Shown here: one piece after another, positions 23,801 through 38,800 of the stretch
How positions within the stretch are numbered: the first letter of the stretch is position 1
Layout of the letters: the number at the start of each line of letters is the position of its first letter
DNA from: Actinernus sp. WN-2022
Taxonomy: Eukaryota; Cnidaria; Anthozoa; Actiniaria; Actinernidae
Assembly (NCBI GenBank): GCA_030867875.1
Contig: JAOWCC010001501.1
Coordinates: forward strand, 26,347,036-26,411,035
Length of the DNA stretch: 64,000 nucleotides
Direction of reading: 5' to 3'
Notes under the pieces: model-generated
Database searches by the model: none
Told to the model about the DNA's origin: nothing
Seen by the model: only the letters and a program-made list of their open reading frames with translations
Position numbers and translations under genes: made by a program

Positions 23801-26800
23801 GTTACTCTCTAAAGTGGCTGATCGAGGTATATACTTCATGGTAGTGTTTCGTTCCATATAATCTCCCTGCATAATCATTTTCTCTACTGTTTTACAGTAT
23901 TATACAGGGAGACTATATGGAATGAAACACTACCATTAAAAGGGCTATGTATATACTTCATGGTAGTGTTTCGTTCCATATAATTTCCCTGTATAATCAT
24001 TTTCTCTACTGTTTTACATTTATTATACCCTGAGCGTACAACAATGCTTGAAAACGTCACAGGGTAACAGTTCAAAGTGTTGCCAGTCACACCACGGCAA
24101 AACGTTGTGCTCCGCTGGCCGAAAAAAACGAAGGCTCTAGATTTCAAATACCAGTACTAGTTTCCGAGGTCATAAACCTTTTTAGTAAATAATTTTATAA
24201 CTTAGTAAACTCACAGTGAATTACAAATTAAGAAACCTTCAACCTGTGAAAGTCTTAGGCTTAATAGCTTTTATGTAGTTTTCTTGTTTTTTTTTCCGCG
24301 AAACATTTCACTTAAATACGCATACGTACTTAAAATTAGAAACAGGAGTGATTAGCTCAGTTTTCTTTTAGTTTCAGCGGGAAACTGGGGAGACGTGAGC
24401 GCGACCGACTCATCAAAAGCGCACGCGCGTAACGTTTTGCCGCGGTTTTGCCAGATGGCGTGATGTCGTACGTTTTGGTTACGCCAGTCTTTTGCAACGT
24501 TTTGGTTCTCCTTTTTTCTCTCGACAATATGGAATATAATTCTTAGTCTATATAATCAATCACTTAATGACTGTCGCATCTTCGAATATCGATAATACTT
24601 CGAAAATCTCGGGTAATAATATAGATGCAAAAATACTCATTTCTGATTGGATGAGCATAGACACTGTTAATCACGTCTAACAGCATAATATTGCAAACAC
24701 AGTTAATTCGATGCAAAAACTAGTTAATTCGGTGCAAAATTATAGTTAATTAATTCAGTGCAAACACAGTTACTTCGATGCAAAAACTAGTTAATTCGAT
24801 GCGAAAAATTGTTAATTCAGTTCTCCTTTTCATATTTGCATCTATATTATTAAATGGTTATCATTAGTGTGCAAGTTCAATTAACGATTAATAGTGCTCG
24901 TGATGTTTGCAAATTCCACAAATAACACTCTCGCGTTATTTTGTTAGAATTTTCAAACATCACTCACACTATTAACCGTTAATCGAACTTGTACACTAAT
25001 GATTATCAATACAAACAGAACTCACTGTTGCCCTCGGGACCAGTCATTACATAAGTGATCAGATTAAATTACATTCTACAGCTTTAGAACACAAATGTTC
25101 TGTAACAAGGCCCAGTGGATAGATTGTTAGCAGTTCTTATATCTTATTCCCCCCTAAGCCTCGACATGAAGAAAGCAACATCGAAAACATTCGTCTAAAC
25201 TGCAGAATACCCCGCTACTCTATATCTCCTTTGCGTGTAGCTAGTGGAAACGCGTAGCCACTTCCTAATATAGAATATATTAACGCTCACCGCTTCGCAA
25301 CGCGTAGCAGGCATGCATCGCCCTACAAAGATTAATGTAACACATGATCTCTGCCTGGGTAAGACTTCACTCCGACGCGTAGCACGCGTAGCCACTTCTA
25401 CGCATGCTTTAATATTTTAGCGGGGTATTGTACAGGTGCAAAAAGCTTTCGGACTCTTCGTCTAGTATTACTTGCGTGACTCCTTTTGGCTAGCGTGATC
25501 TATTTTCTTAAAGGTGACTCACCTTTCTTCCACGGTGTGTATTTTGCAAGCTACACAATATATTATTTGTATTTACAATTATAAATTATGGGAGCATCCT
25601 TAGAACGCGTAATTTCATTGGCTAAAAGACTTGATCATCTTTAGAACGCGCAATTTCATTGGCTAACACACATAAGCATCCTTAGAACGCGCAATCTCAT
25701 TGGCTAAAAGACTTAAGCATCCTTAGAACGCGCAATCTCATTGGCTAAAAGATATAAGCATCCTTAGAACGCGCAATCTCATTGGCTAAAAGACTTAAGC
25801 ATCCTTAGAACGCGTAATTTCATTGGCTAAAAGACGAGCTGACCGCGCAGGTCGAATTATATAATTTAAAACAATGGAAGATGGTTTTCTTATATCTCCT
25901 TTTTCTTATTTCTTAAGTTTAATCGTTTTTGTTTGGTGCAATTAACTACAAATACCGCTCGTAATAATTCAAAATTTCATCAGGGGAGTACGGAGGCATG
26001 CGCCTGTGGAGCGGGGAGGCACCAGCGCACTCTGTATATCTCAAGCAGTAAACATGGCGCTTCGAATATAAGTGTACGAGAATGTAGTCTCTGTCGTAAC
26101 CTACATTGTGTAGCGCCAGTAAGAAATATGACGAAGATGATAAAGAATCGACTCATATCACCAGCACACATCTTGTACACCATGTCGATAAACGGACCAA
26201 TCGCAGTGAAGCCCCTGAAGGAATAAAAGGTATTTATTTCCCATTCAGTAATATCTTACAGATATTATTTCTGATAAAACTATTGCATAAACTCAAGAGA
26301 AAAATGAGGTAAGAGAAAGAATCACCCATACATGATGTGTCCCAGTGTTCCAATTTCTTGAAATCAGTTTTTACATGATTGGTTATTTTTAGATTAGTGG
26401 TTGTGTTGTGCAGAGAAGAGTTTATAAAGATTCCATGAGGATCCATGCGATATAAACAATGGGTCATAAAATGACTTACATCACGTGTCGCAAAACTGAA
26501 AACTAGATTTCAAATAATTATCATAGGGCACGAGAAGTTGTTCTCTTACCTCATCCTCTCTTGATAAGAGATGTCTCTATCAATTCCAAAACTGTACACC
26601 CCCCGGGCATACGCGGGGCATTTATCCGAGCCAATTTCTGTCCCAGGGGTGGGGCATTTCCCAGCAAAGAAAAGTTGAGGGGTGGGGAATTGGTCAAAGA
26701 CAGTCAAAATAACGAATTTTACATCTATGTTTATAAGAAATTTGCGTTTCAAGGCATTTGCAACGCTCTGATTCAAAAATATCAAATGCCCCACCAACGG

Positions 26801-29800
26801 CGGATCAATCCCAGTTTCTGGGAAACTACCCACCCACCCCTCCCTAGGACATGCATCGTTCTATTAATGATTAACCATTAAACTACCCACCCACCCCTCC
26901 CTAGGACATGCATCGTTCTATTAATGATTGTGGGGTAGTGTGGGGTACGAATTTATGAATTTAAGAATTTATGCAAACACGATAAAACATGATGGGCCAA
27001 TTTTGTTTGTCTTCAACGCATCTACAGTCAAGACCGGACAGACCCCTTGCACATGACGTCACTTTGTTATGTTATTTAAGTTCCCCCAGAAAGTAATTGG
27101 ATAAAAGAACAAATGAAACAACGAAGGTGTACTCCTATGGTGGGGAACAAGGACAGGCAAACAATGACGGTAGTGCAAGGGGTCTGATATTGTACAGAGG
27201 TGTTCAAAACAATAGATAGAGGGCGTATATACGGAGCCCCTAAAGGGCCATACTTATTATTTATTTATAATCAAAAGTCGACTTATGTCAACTTATAACT
27301 CGCCGCAAAAGGTAATAAAATGGGCGTGGCTCAAGCTTATTTTGACTCCTAACAGGTACCGATAAAAACATGCCAACATTTTAAACTTTCGATGCCTTTT
27401 ATTGCTATTACTTGATGTTGTATCATCAAGCACATTCTTCCTTGTTGTTTTCAAAAGCGCGGTCATTCTCTAGCATTCGGTGACACCCGACCCCTAAAAG
27501 GTACCACTTTACATAGAAATACCTGTGTTTGATCGTGGATACCCTAAGTGGTACCAAACGCCTGATTTTGACCCCTAAAAGGTACGACAAGCATCCATGT
27601 ACCCCTCACATAAGCCGGAGTTCTCCCCCTCCCCCCCCCCCCCCCCACCCCCCGCCCTCTGCCGCCATCTTGAAATGTGGTTGAACCCGCAGTACTCGTT
27701 CTCTTTTGGCATGCCAACTTTTTTGCGGCGAGTTATAAGTCGACATTTAAGTCGACTTTTGATTATAAATAAATAATAAGTATGGCCCTTTAGGGGCTCC
27801 GTACGTATAAGATTTAGGCTTCGTTTAAACAATCGTATTCTGCAGTTCAGGATATAATATATTCAGTAAAATTATTTACATTGACGTTTAGTCATAAACT
27901 AACACGAACACATAATCGAAAATATCACTGAGCTACTTACCTACAGAAGAACAATAAATAACACCATGCCATCGGCGCAGCAATGATCAGTAAATGCGTC
28001 TCAACGATGAGCAGGTCCAGGTATCGAAACGGTAACGCAAACACAACAAGGACACAAGAACCGAGGAATATGGTCTTGCCTGGCGCCTCCCGCTGTAAGA
28101 AAAGTACAGGTACAATAATCATGGAGTGTGTGACAAAAATACGTCATGCCCATAGCCTTACCGTAACCGTACTGTAACTTAACTGTACCGTAACTCTGTA
28201 ATTTGATTGGATGACAAGGACAAAAACAATAGGGAAACCATTTGAATGTCACGGCATGCCGTACAGTAACTGCCGTACGTCATTGCCGTAACTTGCCCAC
28301 TCGTACGACGACATCCGCTCTATCAAACGTCAGTATTGGTCCAAATCTCGCCGTTAGATTAGGTGGCGATGGGCAGGATTTTGCAAGGAACAAAATTCTG
28401 TGAGATGGAGAATGGCGAGATTAAGAAAGCAATTAGGCGAGATTAGGCAAGAAATATAGTTTTGGATGCCTAGAATTGGCAAGATCGGGCAAGATGCGAT
28501 GAGATTAGGAAAGATTCATAGGATGCTGCATGATGCAAGATTTAGCGAGTAGCTGCTTACTTGTGATTTCTCGTTAAGATTAACATTTTCGTAAAAAAAC
28601 TTGGTATGGTCTAAGAAGTTTCCACAGCTACCTTTATTGTATTTTCCTATAAATGCTTTGGTTAAACTTGTTCTCACATTTTCTAATCGGGTGTGGGAAG
28701 CTACTATTTTCATATGTCCCGTACGGTGCCGCGCTCGCTTTCCCTTCTAAACCATTTACAAAGACACGTGATGGGGTCGTGCGTGTTTGACGTGATCGGG
28801 CCGGAAAAATAAAAAGCCGTCCGTCTGGCTTTATTTGCTTGTTGTCTTGCCATTCGAAAATGGTCATATGATGACAAAACTTGTTGACTGAGTTAGGTCG
28901 GGCCAGACGGGAAAATATTTGACTCTCGGTCAATTTGTACGCTGTGATCGATCCGTACGTCACGTGACCTCGAGCTAATTATTTTCCCGTCCGGGCCTCC
29001 CACATAGTCGATATACGCAATCAACATTTTATGCACCTACTTGGGTACCTGGAGTCAGCTGTCATTGGTATAAGGGAACTTATTCAACCAGGACGGTGAC
29101 AGGAGGCTGTGACTGTTGACGGTGACTGTTGTTTAATGCCTTCTGTTACACAACAAAATGTCTAGTTTCTGACAATAGGGACAGCCGTGAAACGTCATCA
29201 GACGCTTCCACCGTCCCGGTTGCTTAATGATTCTCATAAAGCATTTTTCAGGGACATCGACCCATGCACAAGGAATTCTTGTATGAACTTAAGCGAATGT
29301 TTTTCATTAGACGCAGGTGCGGTATTTTTTAGGGTATTTTCGAAGTTTTCCGACGGTCACTCCTACCCTTTTTACCTTGAAGAACCCCTCGGGATCTAAC
29401 TTACAACACTTCGTAGCTGCGCCGCAATTCCTTGACTGATGAGGACATCTTTGACTTCAAGAACAATATATATAATAGATCCCAGGACTGTAATGGCCTC
29501 CATAGTGATACGAAGCTGTAAACAACGAACAAATAAAATGTAAAGACATTCTTTATCGGTCTTCTTATTTGCTTTGGATCGTACGTAATACTATTTAAGA
29601 GCGTGTCTGTCGAGGGACTATCGACTGATAGTTGCCCGCGGAAATTTGATGTTCTTAAAACATATATAAGTCTGAGATTAAGAGATTAAGTATTTTTTCC
29701 TGATTTTATTACATCAGATGAGTTTCTTTTAATTTTGGGATGTTTGAATGGGGCGAAAATTAAACAATTTCACCTACCCTGTCCAGGTTGGACTTGATGT

Positions 29801-32800
29801 TTTTCATCTTTAGATCCCTGGGCCTGAGATATATAGCAAGACTGAATGCTATCAAATATAAAACGGCAAACAGCATACGTGTGTAGAACTTGCGCTGAAA
29901 CAACAACAAAATGCGAACTCCTTATCAGCAAAAAAAAAAAAGGTAATATTATAGTATTGTAAACAAGTACAATAAGGGTAACATCAGCTCTCTCGCATTT
30001 TAAATGAGCTTTAGCCACTCAGATATCATTCATGGGAACCCACTAAAGTGTTTTACTCGGATATCATTCATGGGAACCCACTAATGTGTTTTAATTAACG
30101 AACAGATGTCATTTTGTCGTGGGCCTGTCCTATCCATACACAGATGACGTCACAACGGGAAGAGAACAAAGAATGCAATACGAGCCGCAGTCGAGTGGTG
30201 AAACTGATGTTCTCTTCACATTGTGACGTCATATGTGCATCTATAAGAGGGCAGATACGCGGCAGAATGGAACTATAGTTTGTACAATAATTAGCGAACT
30301 TTTACGACAAAATAGAACACGCGCGTGACCTTGTGACGTCATCTATCAGAGTGTGCGTTTCTCCCCATTTGTTTTAATAGAGGTAATCGGCTAACGCTGT
30401 TGCCACCCAATTCAGATCATGTGATGTAAACACACATTACTCTGGAGAATTGACTCTTTGAAAATTAATTATATTCAGATAGGCATGACTGCATTATGAT
30501 TAGAATGAAAAAGGAATAATTCCCCAGAGTAGCATCTGTTTACATCACATGATCTGAATTGGGTGGCAACAACGTTAGCCGATTACCTCTATTTGTATTT
30601 ATAATATAACCCAGATAGTACGAGCGCTCTGATTGGCTTATGGTCGATTGTGCCGGTAAACACGTCTGTTTGCGTTGTGTCGTAGTTATATCATGCATAA
30701 AAGCAATAGACCACACATTTAAGTGTTTACTGGCGAAATAAAGCTAAGCACTTCGGATGTTTGGAGAACACTTGAAATGCTTGAAAATCACGCGCCTTCG
30801 GCTCCCAACATCCTGCTTGCTTTATTTCGCCAGTAAACACATTGAAATGTGTGGTCTATTGCTTAAATAGTGTTGAACAATTTTAGGCAATTTATGGTTG
30901 AAATATATCTTTGATATGAATCACAAATCCTGAAATTAAAACTAGAAGTAATCATAGATTATCAAAAAAAAATTAGTATGAGAAAGGACTGGGCTTCCTA
31001 TGTGACACATCCTTTATTGCTACAGTGGTGTGGACTGTGTGAATAAATAATTAATATCCTGATCAAAAATGTCTGTCGATCTTTAAATAAATGTGAACAG
31101 TTTTGAATGTCTTGACTTATAAGTATTCATTACAAGGGGATGGACCTGTTCAGTTAAATAGGTAATCAAATGACTGGAAATTAATGTCGATCTTGAGGAA
31201 TGTTTTAACACATTCAACAGATATAATAACATTGATAGTTTAACCATGTGGTGTATAGCATTCAGATGACCAAGGCTGGCTCCACAATACTGACTAATGT
31301 TGGTGATCTAATACACTCCAGTGTAGAACTTAAACTATATACCAATGTGTATAAACTACACTCCAGTTCCTTCAGAGCATTCAAATTATTCTTCAAGTGA
31401 GGTCAAGGCTGCCTACAGAATATTGAGTGTCCACTGTTATTGTAGAATAATTTCTGATCAATGTTGGTAGATTAATTGTGCCTGTAAGCTTATAAATATG
31501 TCAACATACACTGTATCATGCACCCACACATGACCACAGGGAGTCCACTGCAAGATTAGTATGCGTTCTCCTTCGTCGAACGCAATAACGAAATTATTTG
31601 AAAAAAGATTACTTGATATGTTGAATTTGCTTAGAAACTAGGTTTTTGCAGGACCCATTACCAGGAGCGTACCTATGTACGTGATGCTTAGCGCCCACAG
31701 CACAGTAGACGATGTGGCTATTTATAGTCGCGAAGTTCTGGATACGATTACGTTGTCTTTTGTTCTCTTGCGCTTTAGTATTTTTAGCAGTTTAATTTGA
31801 ACCGTGTTAATTTATTTTTTTCAGTGCATCCTGATTGGATAAAAGTGACGGCCTTTGTTTCTTCTCGCGGAAAACAAAAAGCTAAAAATAGCTACGTCAT
31901 CTGTTCTGCTGTTGGACAGACCTAATCTGGGAGATGCACGCTCCTGGTAATGGGCTCCTGGTTTTTGTTATTCCTACGTTCTAAGAATTCCCTTTCAATT
32001 GTCTCCTTATAAGGAAGTTGACATAGAAACAGAGCGAACCGACGGAGACAATAGCATATTCCTTACATTACGTCATATTCCTTACATTACTTACATGAAT
32101 ATCGAAACGTCAACTGCAACTCTCTTAAGCTTTGCACGGCTGCCAACATTCGCTCTTAATCTTTTAATCTTAAATCGTACGCCAAAGCTATGGAACTCAT
32201 TGCCTTTTCACATTAAATCTAGTCCTTCAATAGAGCTATTTAAGAAGAGTCTTAAGACATACCTTTTTAAAAACGTTTTTTTCGGATATCGACAATTTAT
32301 TGTAATTTTTAATCATGGTTTTTAATTTTTAAATTAACTTAGGAATTTTAAATATTACTGTATTTGTAACTTTGTAACTTTTAAATTAGATGTAGTTTTT
32401 AATTTATTTAGTTGTAAAGCACTTTTGGACTTGTAGGAAAAAGCGCTATATAAATGTCATTATTATTATTATCTTATCACGTGACCGGGTCATGTTGAGT
32501 CTCAGGAGTATAAAAACATTTGTTTCTCCCTGTATAACCTCGTTCTGAAACTGCTCAGTGCGAGGCTACTCGTAGAAATCTATTGTATCTAGCCAACATG
32601 TCGGCCGCGTGATAAGGGTGAACTCCATTATCAGCTCTCGGTTAATAAAACCACTGTTAAATATGGATTTATTATTAAGTCAAAGTCCCTCTTACCCTGC
32701 CAAATGCCATCCATTTCTCCTCAAGTAGTCGGTACATTATTCCCGTGTTTAGCATATTTAAGTGTTCGTCGCTTTTTCCATGTAGCGTGATCAGCAGAGC

Positions 32801-35800
32801 GGAGTTTGGGTCCGACTTGCCGTTTTCACTAATTGAGTCCAGGCCCTCGAGTGGATAGGCCGAGCAGATGACGTGCCCGAACGACCAGAACAACTACGAA
32901 ATGTAAAAATAGAGAAGATTTCGCAGGAGTGGGACAAACTACAGCACTGTCACTGTACAGCATCCGATGCTGTGACTTTGGAATGGTTTCCCTTTTTATT
33001 TTCTACTGCTGATCCAATCAAATTACAGAAATACGGTACAGCACGGTTACGATACGGTTACAATACGGTTATAGTACGGTTACAGCACGGTTACAGTACG
33101 GTTATAGTACTGTATGTGCCATATGAGCGAATACTGTAATGTATGTTCTAGCACGTAGGTAAATGTAAGAGACATTAACTTTGTTTGCAACCAACAAAAC
33201 TTTCAACCAAACAAAACAAATACCATTATCGCTGCGGAAGTAAAGTCAATATTTAGTGTGTATTAATATATTGTCTCTTTTTCTTTCCCATCCACCTATT
33301 TTCTGATTTGATTTATTCGGAGACAACTCATCATTGAACTGAAACACTCTTTTGTAACATACTTTAAGCCTCGAATATTTTACTCTTTCCCGATGCTTTT
33401 AGCTCTAAAATATATAGCTCAAAGTTGGGATGACAAATCGCAAAATCCATCCACAACACATAGAAAATACAATAGAAAGCTTTCATTTTTTCTTTTACTA
33501 TTAATGAATATATTAACTTTTTCGTATTGCTGACTTTTTGCGAGAAATTAAGCTGGCTCGGTGAATGTGATTACACGGGGACTACTCAACCGGATAGACA
33601 CAGATCCCGGTCTCTCAAAGCCGAGCCAGTCTGTTTAACCGTCTCATGTAATCAGTGCCTTACCTCTTATTGGAAATATCCACGAGTTTACCATTGAAGG
33701 ACTATGTCTCCGTTTTCTCACTGTTTTTGCCTGTAACCTTTGTAAACGTACGTACGTAGACACTAAATAAACTATTGTTGTTGTTGTTCAGTCGCGACTT
33801 TTGTGATACAATGTACCCGGGGTGGCGCAGTGGTTAAGCGCTTCGCCTCTCACCTCGCTCTGTGGCCTAGGATCGATCCCCGGGCGCGGCGCCATATGAG
33901 TTGAGTTTGTTGGTGAAAATAATAGTATGGGCGGCCATGTTGGCTACAAACAATAGATTTCCCACGAGTAGCCTCGCACTGAGTAGTTTCAGAACGAGGT
34001 TAGACGGGGAGAAACAAAGGTTTTATTCTCCTGGGATTAAACATGGCCGCCGCGTGAACTACAATGTCAGACAAAATGACTTGGGACACTGGTCGCTTTT
34101 AGAATAAACCCCTCTCCCTTTCAATGTTGTTTTAGGTGCACGTTCAATCTGAAATTCATTCACTACCAACATTGAAAGGGGAGGGAGTTTTGGAAGCTTA
34201 GCTTCAGCTGGTTTAACTTTGTATTCAGTATTTTTCTTCTCTTATAATAACTATTTTTGTCGAGTGTCTCAACAATTATGTCTGTGATTGTAGGTCTATA
34301 GAGTGCAGAAGGCTATCTCACCATACTGCCAAGTTCCAACATGGGCTGAAACATCTCGTGCCGTCCAAGTTGTGCCGCCAGTGCCAGGGGAGTCAGTCCA
34401 GCCTCGTTCTCGATACTGATATCAGCCCGGATTTTATGCTTTCTATGAACAGCGTATGCGTACATTTCCTACCAGGGAAAGAAGTAGCGCAAAGTTAATA
34501 AAACAAAAGAACAAGCGACAGTGAAGCCTGTGTGTAATTTTCTATTAATATATTTTTATTTTGTCCCGTTGTTTTTAGTAGGTGGGGTGGGGTGGGGGGG
34601 GGGGGGGGGGGTGGTGGTAGGGGTGAGAGTACAGTAATACAGGTTTAATTTTTCTGTTTCCGATTCCTATCATCTTAACAGTGCCACAGGTAACCCATAA
34701 TCAAGAAAAAAGAGCCGCTAGCAGGCTGTACATTGGACCATATTCCTTGCGAAACTAACATAGTTATTATTTCGTGAAAATGCGTGCGGTTTTTCTCTAC
34801 CATGGGCTATCACAAATAGACCTATAGTAGCGTAGCCAATCAGACCGCAGGATTTGTAATAGTCCACTAGTTGGTTTATACTAAAACTCTATAGAAACAT
34901 AGAAAGTTGAGCGCGCGCTCAGTTTTGATTGCGTGGTTAGGAGAATTTACATTTTCGTGATACTAATAAATGCGTGATTTTCCATTGTTGTACTTATTTT
35001 CTGTGGGTTATTTTATAAAGGAAATAGAAACCATTTTCCCCTTCTTTCGACAGACTGAGTTATAGAAACACTTGTGGAAGTTTGGAAGAACTCGAAATAG
35101 CTGTGGAAACAATCGCCCTTCGGGCATTTCTCGTTCTCCCAAACTCCCACTCGTATTCTATAACTCTATAGAAACATGGGTAATATTTTCTATTTCTTAA
35201 ATAGAAATCCTTTGTTCTCTTCAGTGACAGTATATTGGCAACAGCACTTGTCTGGTTTGTTTGTAAGATTTAAAACCTCTCTACCGCAATTTTATAAAGG
35301 ATTTACAGTTTTTTAACACGCAAAGGAGTGTGGGTAAAAGTCAAGCCGCCATCTTTATTAAATCCTAGCCACGTGCACAGCGGCGAGAGGCGAAAGACTG
35401 AGTTCTCATGTAAGACTCGTGTAATTAAATAAAATTGATACTCACCATTTTATTTGATATAACGCACAAGTGTAATACGGTATTGCCGAATGAGTCTTTT
35501 TTATTAGGATCAGCTCCTCTTCTAACCAAGATATCATACATTTCGTTTTCATCAAAACACGCTGCAAAGGCCGCTGGGTACTCTCCATAATACGCATAAC
35601 CTGGTAAACAAAACCAATTGAAGCCTTAGTCAATACGCATTTCATTTGAATGGTTAAAATGCATTATACGACCTGGCGTTTCGAGTGCAAGTACGCGGAC
35701 CAAAACGAGTGCAAATATGTTAATGTAGAGGTTATAACATACTCAACAAAATATCTGGATTCTGATTGGTCAATGACAAGTGCATCTAATATATATCAGT

Positions 35801-38800
35801 CAGTGCATATAAATCCCGTATAGCACTCGCGTTCATGCGATTTGTAGAGGAAATACTGCGCGTACTATACGGGATTTATAGGCACTGAGAGATATTTTGA
35901 AAGTTCTAATTAATTGCACGAGCCTTTAGGCGAGTGCAATTTGAGAATTTTCGAAATATCACTCAGTGCCTATAAATCGAGTATAGCACTAGCAGTTCAT
36001 GCAAGTTTTTGTTTATAATATACTGAGCAAACATTTGCTAAGAACATGCAACTGTGCACTCGATAACCTTTTTATGCGCTCGTTATTGACCAATCAGAAT
36101 CCAGATATTTTGTTGAGTACATTATAAGCGAACTTATTACATGGCAACTCCGTGAGCGGGCAATATGACTCTGAATGCTGCAATCTGATTGGTTGCTCAG
36201 CGGGCAATATTTTTCCATCTTGCCCGCTCAGGATTTTACAAAACCGCTCACAAATTCTTCGTAAACAAATAGCGATAGAACCCATACATTTTGAAAGAAA
36301 CTAAACAATTTGTGACATGAAGGCAAATACTAATTTAAAGATCGTTCTGCCTTTTCGTTTACAGCTAAAATTCACCTTTTTAGAGGGATTAATGCAGTTT
36401 TTTCTGGCTCTTGCAAGTTCGATGAAAACAACTGCAGCAAAAGCGACTGAATTGAACGAATCTCGACTTACGGAGATAAAAAACTATAGCGAAGCTGAAA
36501 TGGCTGTGACTTCAAAAACACAAAGAAAAGTTCGGCTACCTCACAACGCTACTACAATCGTGGTACAAAGAAATAAAATTATTACGGAAACGAGTAAGCT
36601 TAGCACACAGTTTCATCAAAGAAAGCAGGTTTTATATTGTATGAGCTAAGAAATTCAGCATTTACATTTGGTAAATGGCTTACAAATTAAGAGTATTTAC
36701 TAGATTAATACTTACAAGTTTGTTTGTATTCTTCTACAGCTCTATTTGTCAAGTTTTGCAGTGTGCTTATCTGAGTTATCGCCACTCGAGTGATTTCAAC
36801 GCCGGTTTTCAACTTTCAAATCTTCCACAAATATGCACATTTTTGTTTCTAGTTAATGCATTTGGCCTTCCTGATGAAGTTGTCATTGAAGCTCAGTACA
36901 TCTGAAGTAAAGTACAGGTCAGTTTTCATCCATAAAAACGGATTTTTTTTACGGCGGAAAACAAACTGTTTTGAACGCCACAAGGTTGAACTTCAAGTGA
37001 AAAGTCGTCGAGACTCAGTCTAATTTTAGATTGATTTCTATTCGCTCTTCAGTTTACCACGCAATGGGTTCCTGGCGCGTGTGTGAAAGTGTGATTTTAT
37101 TCATTTGTGCCATATAATAAAAACCTTATTGACCAAGCTTGTTCGGTCAAGATGGGGGGATATTGGCCTCGTTCATTTTTTGCGTTTTTATGGACCTCGA
37201 CTCCGTCTCGGTCCATAAAAACGCAAAAAAATTAACTCGACCAATATCCCCCCATCTTGACCTCACGCTTGGTCAATAACCTCTACATATTACACGGGAC
37301 ACAAACCCTTGTAAGTGTGTTTTAAAACACTTGAAACGTTTTGTAAGCGCATGAACCAATCAAAACGGAGTTGTTTAAGTAATAACCAATCAGCTTTTAG
37401 CGTGCGAAAACAGTGTTTTCTGTTGTAAATTTACAATCACGATGGCTTGACGCCATCAATTTACAATTCAATTCATTTTTGCTCAATTTTTTTTTTTAAT
37501 ACAATAATTATAAAATACAGACAGAGAACGGAGATAGACTAAGAGTAATATAATAAATAATAAGAAATGTGTGAGCCTGCATGAGGGCTAAGTTAACCGC
37601 TGGGGTTTCTAGTTAGCCCCCAGCCATATTTAGTTAAGTGTTTATAACAGGTAGAGAAAAAAAAAGGAATTTAAGAGTTAACAAAATGATTTTAGAGAAT
37701 TAGAGAGAGAATAATGATATATAGAAATTATGAGTGTTGCTCTGACAGTATATAACGTTTCAGTTGTTTTGAAAAGGCGAATGCACTTAAATCCCTCATG
37801 TTAGTCGGGAGGTCTTTCCAAAGATCAATTGCCATAAAAGAGATCATTTGTTTGCCTGTATTTGTTCTTACTTCTGCTTTATAGAGGTTTTGTTTGGCTG
37901 CGTATCTGGTATTATAGTTATGAACACTGCTGGCATATTTAAACATGTTGTCAAACATGCTTGGTAACAGTCCTTTGTGCCATTGATACGTAAATTTTAA
38001 AGCATGTAAGCGGTAGACGTTATATATTGTAAGAATATCTAATAGATTTAGCAAGGGTTTAGCGCTTTCCGTATCTTTTCCATGGGGAATTGCAAAACAT
38101 ATTAATCTGGCTACATTATTTTGTTTAACTTGAACTTTTTGAATATGAGAGGCGAATATGTAGGCGCTACCCCATGCTAAGATGGCATAAGATATATACG
38201 GATAGATTAAGTTATAGTAAATTTGTTTAAGTTGTAGGATAGAAAGATAGTGCCTTAATTTGGATAAAATTCCAGTATTTCGAGATATTCGCGAGCAGAT
38301 GTACGAAATATGATACTTCCAGGATATCGAGTCATCGATCATTACTCCTAAATATTGAGATCCATCTTTGCTCCTGATTTGTATGTCAATGGGCGTATCC
38401 TTTTTTCTTGCAGACTTGACAATCATAAAATTTGTTTTTGACATATTTATAGATAATTTATTAATATCACACCATTCCTTGACCTTAGTTAGTTCACAGT
38501 TCATTAAATTCTCCAGAGTTTTCAAGTTACTTGCAGAAGCAAACACATCAGTTTGTGTCATCAGCAAAAAAAATGAAATTTAACTTTTCGGAACAGTTTG
38601 GTAAGTCGTTTATATAAATAAAAATAACAGAGGGCCTAGCGTACTTCCTTGCGGAATTCCACATATCACATATCATGTGCGAGCCGGCTGTTAGCTTACC
38701 TATAAAATTGGAGTCGATGCGTATTTTCTCCTTGCTGTCTTCTGGCAGGAAGAACTTTCCACTGGCAGCAGCGTGCACATCAGCGCCGTACTGTTCGACG

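Noticed and set aside
26561..26881. A 106-codon gene
   Set aside because: It spans a GC-rich interspersed repeat and part of a 57-bp tandem duplication.
33816..33900. A functional tRNA gene
   Set aside because: A and B box-like blocks are present, but no paired acceptor stem or anticodon arm could be folded, and SINE body sequence follows.
36317..36905. A host gene inside TRPV intron 4
   Set aside because: Two modest open frames without recognised motifs, next to repeat-like sequence; listed only as unassigned.
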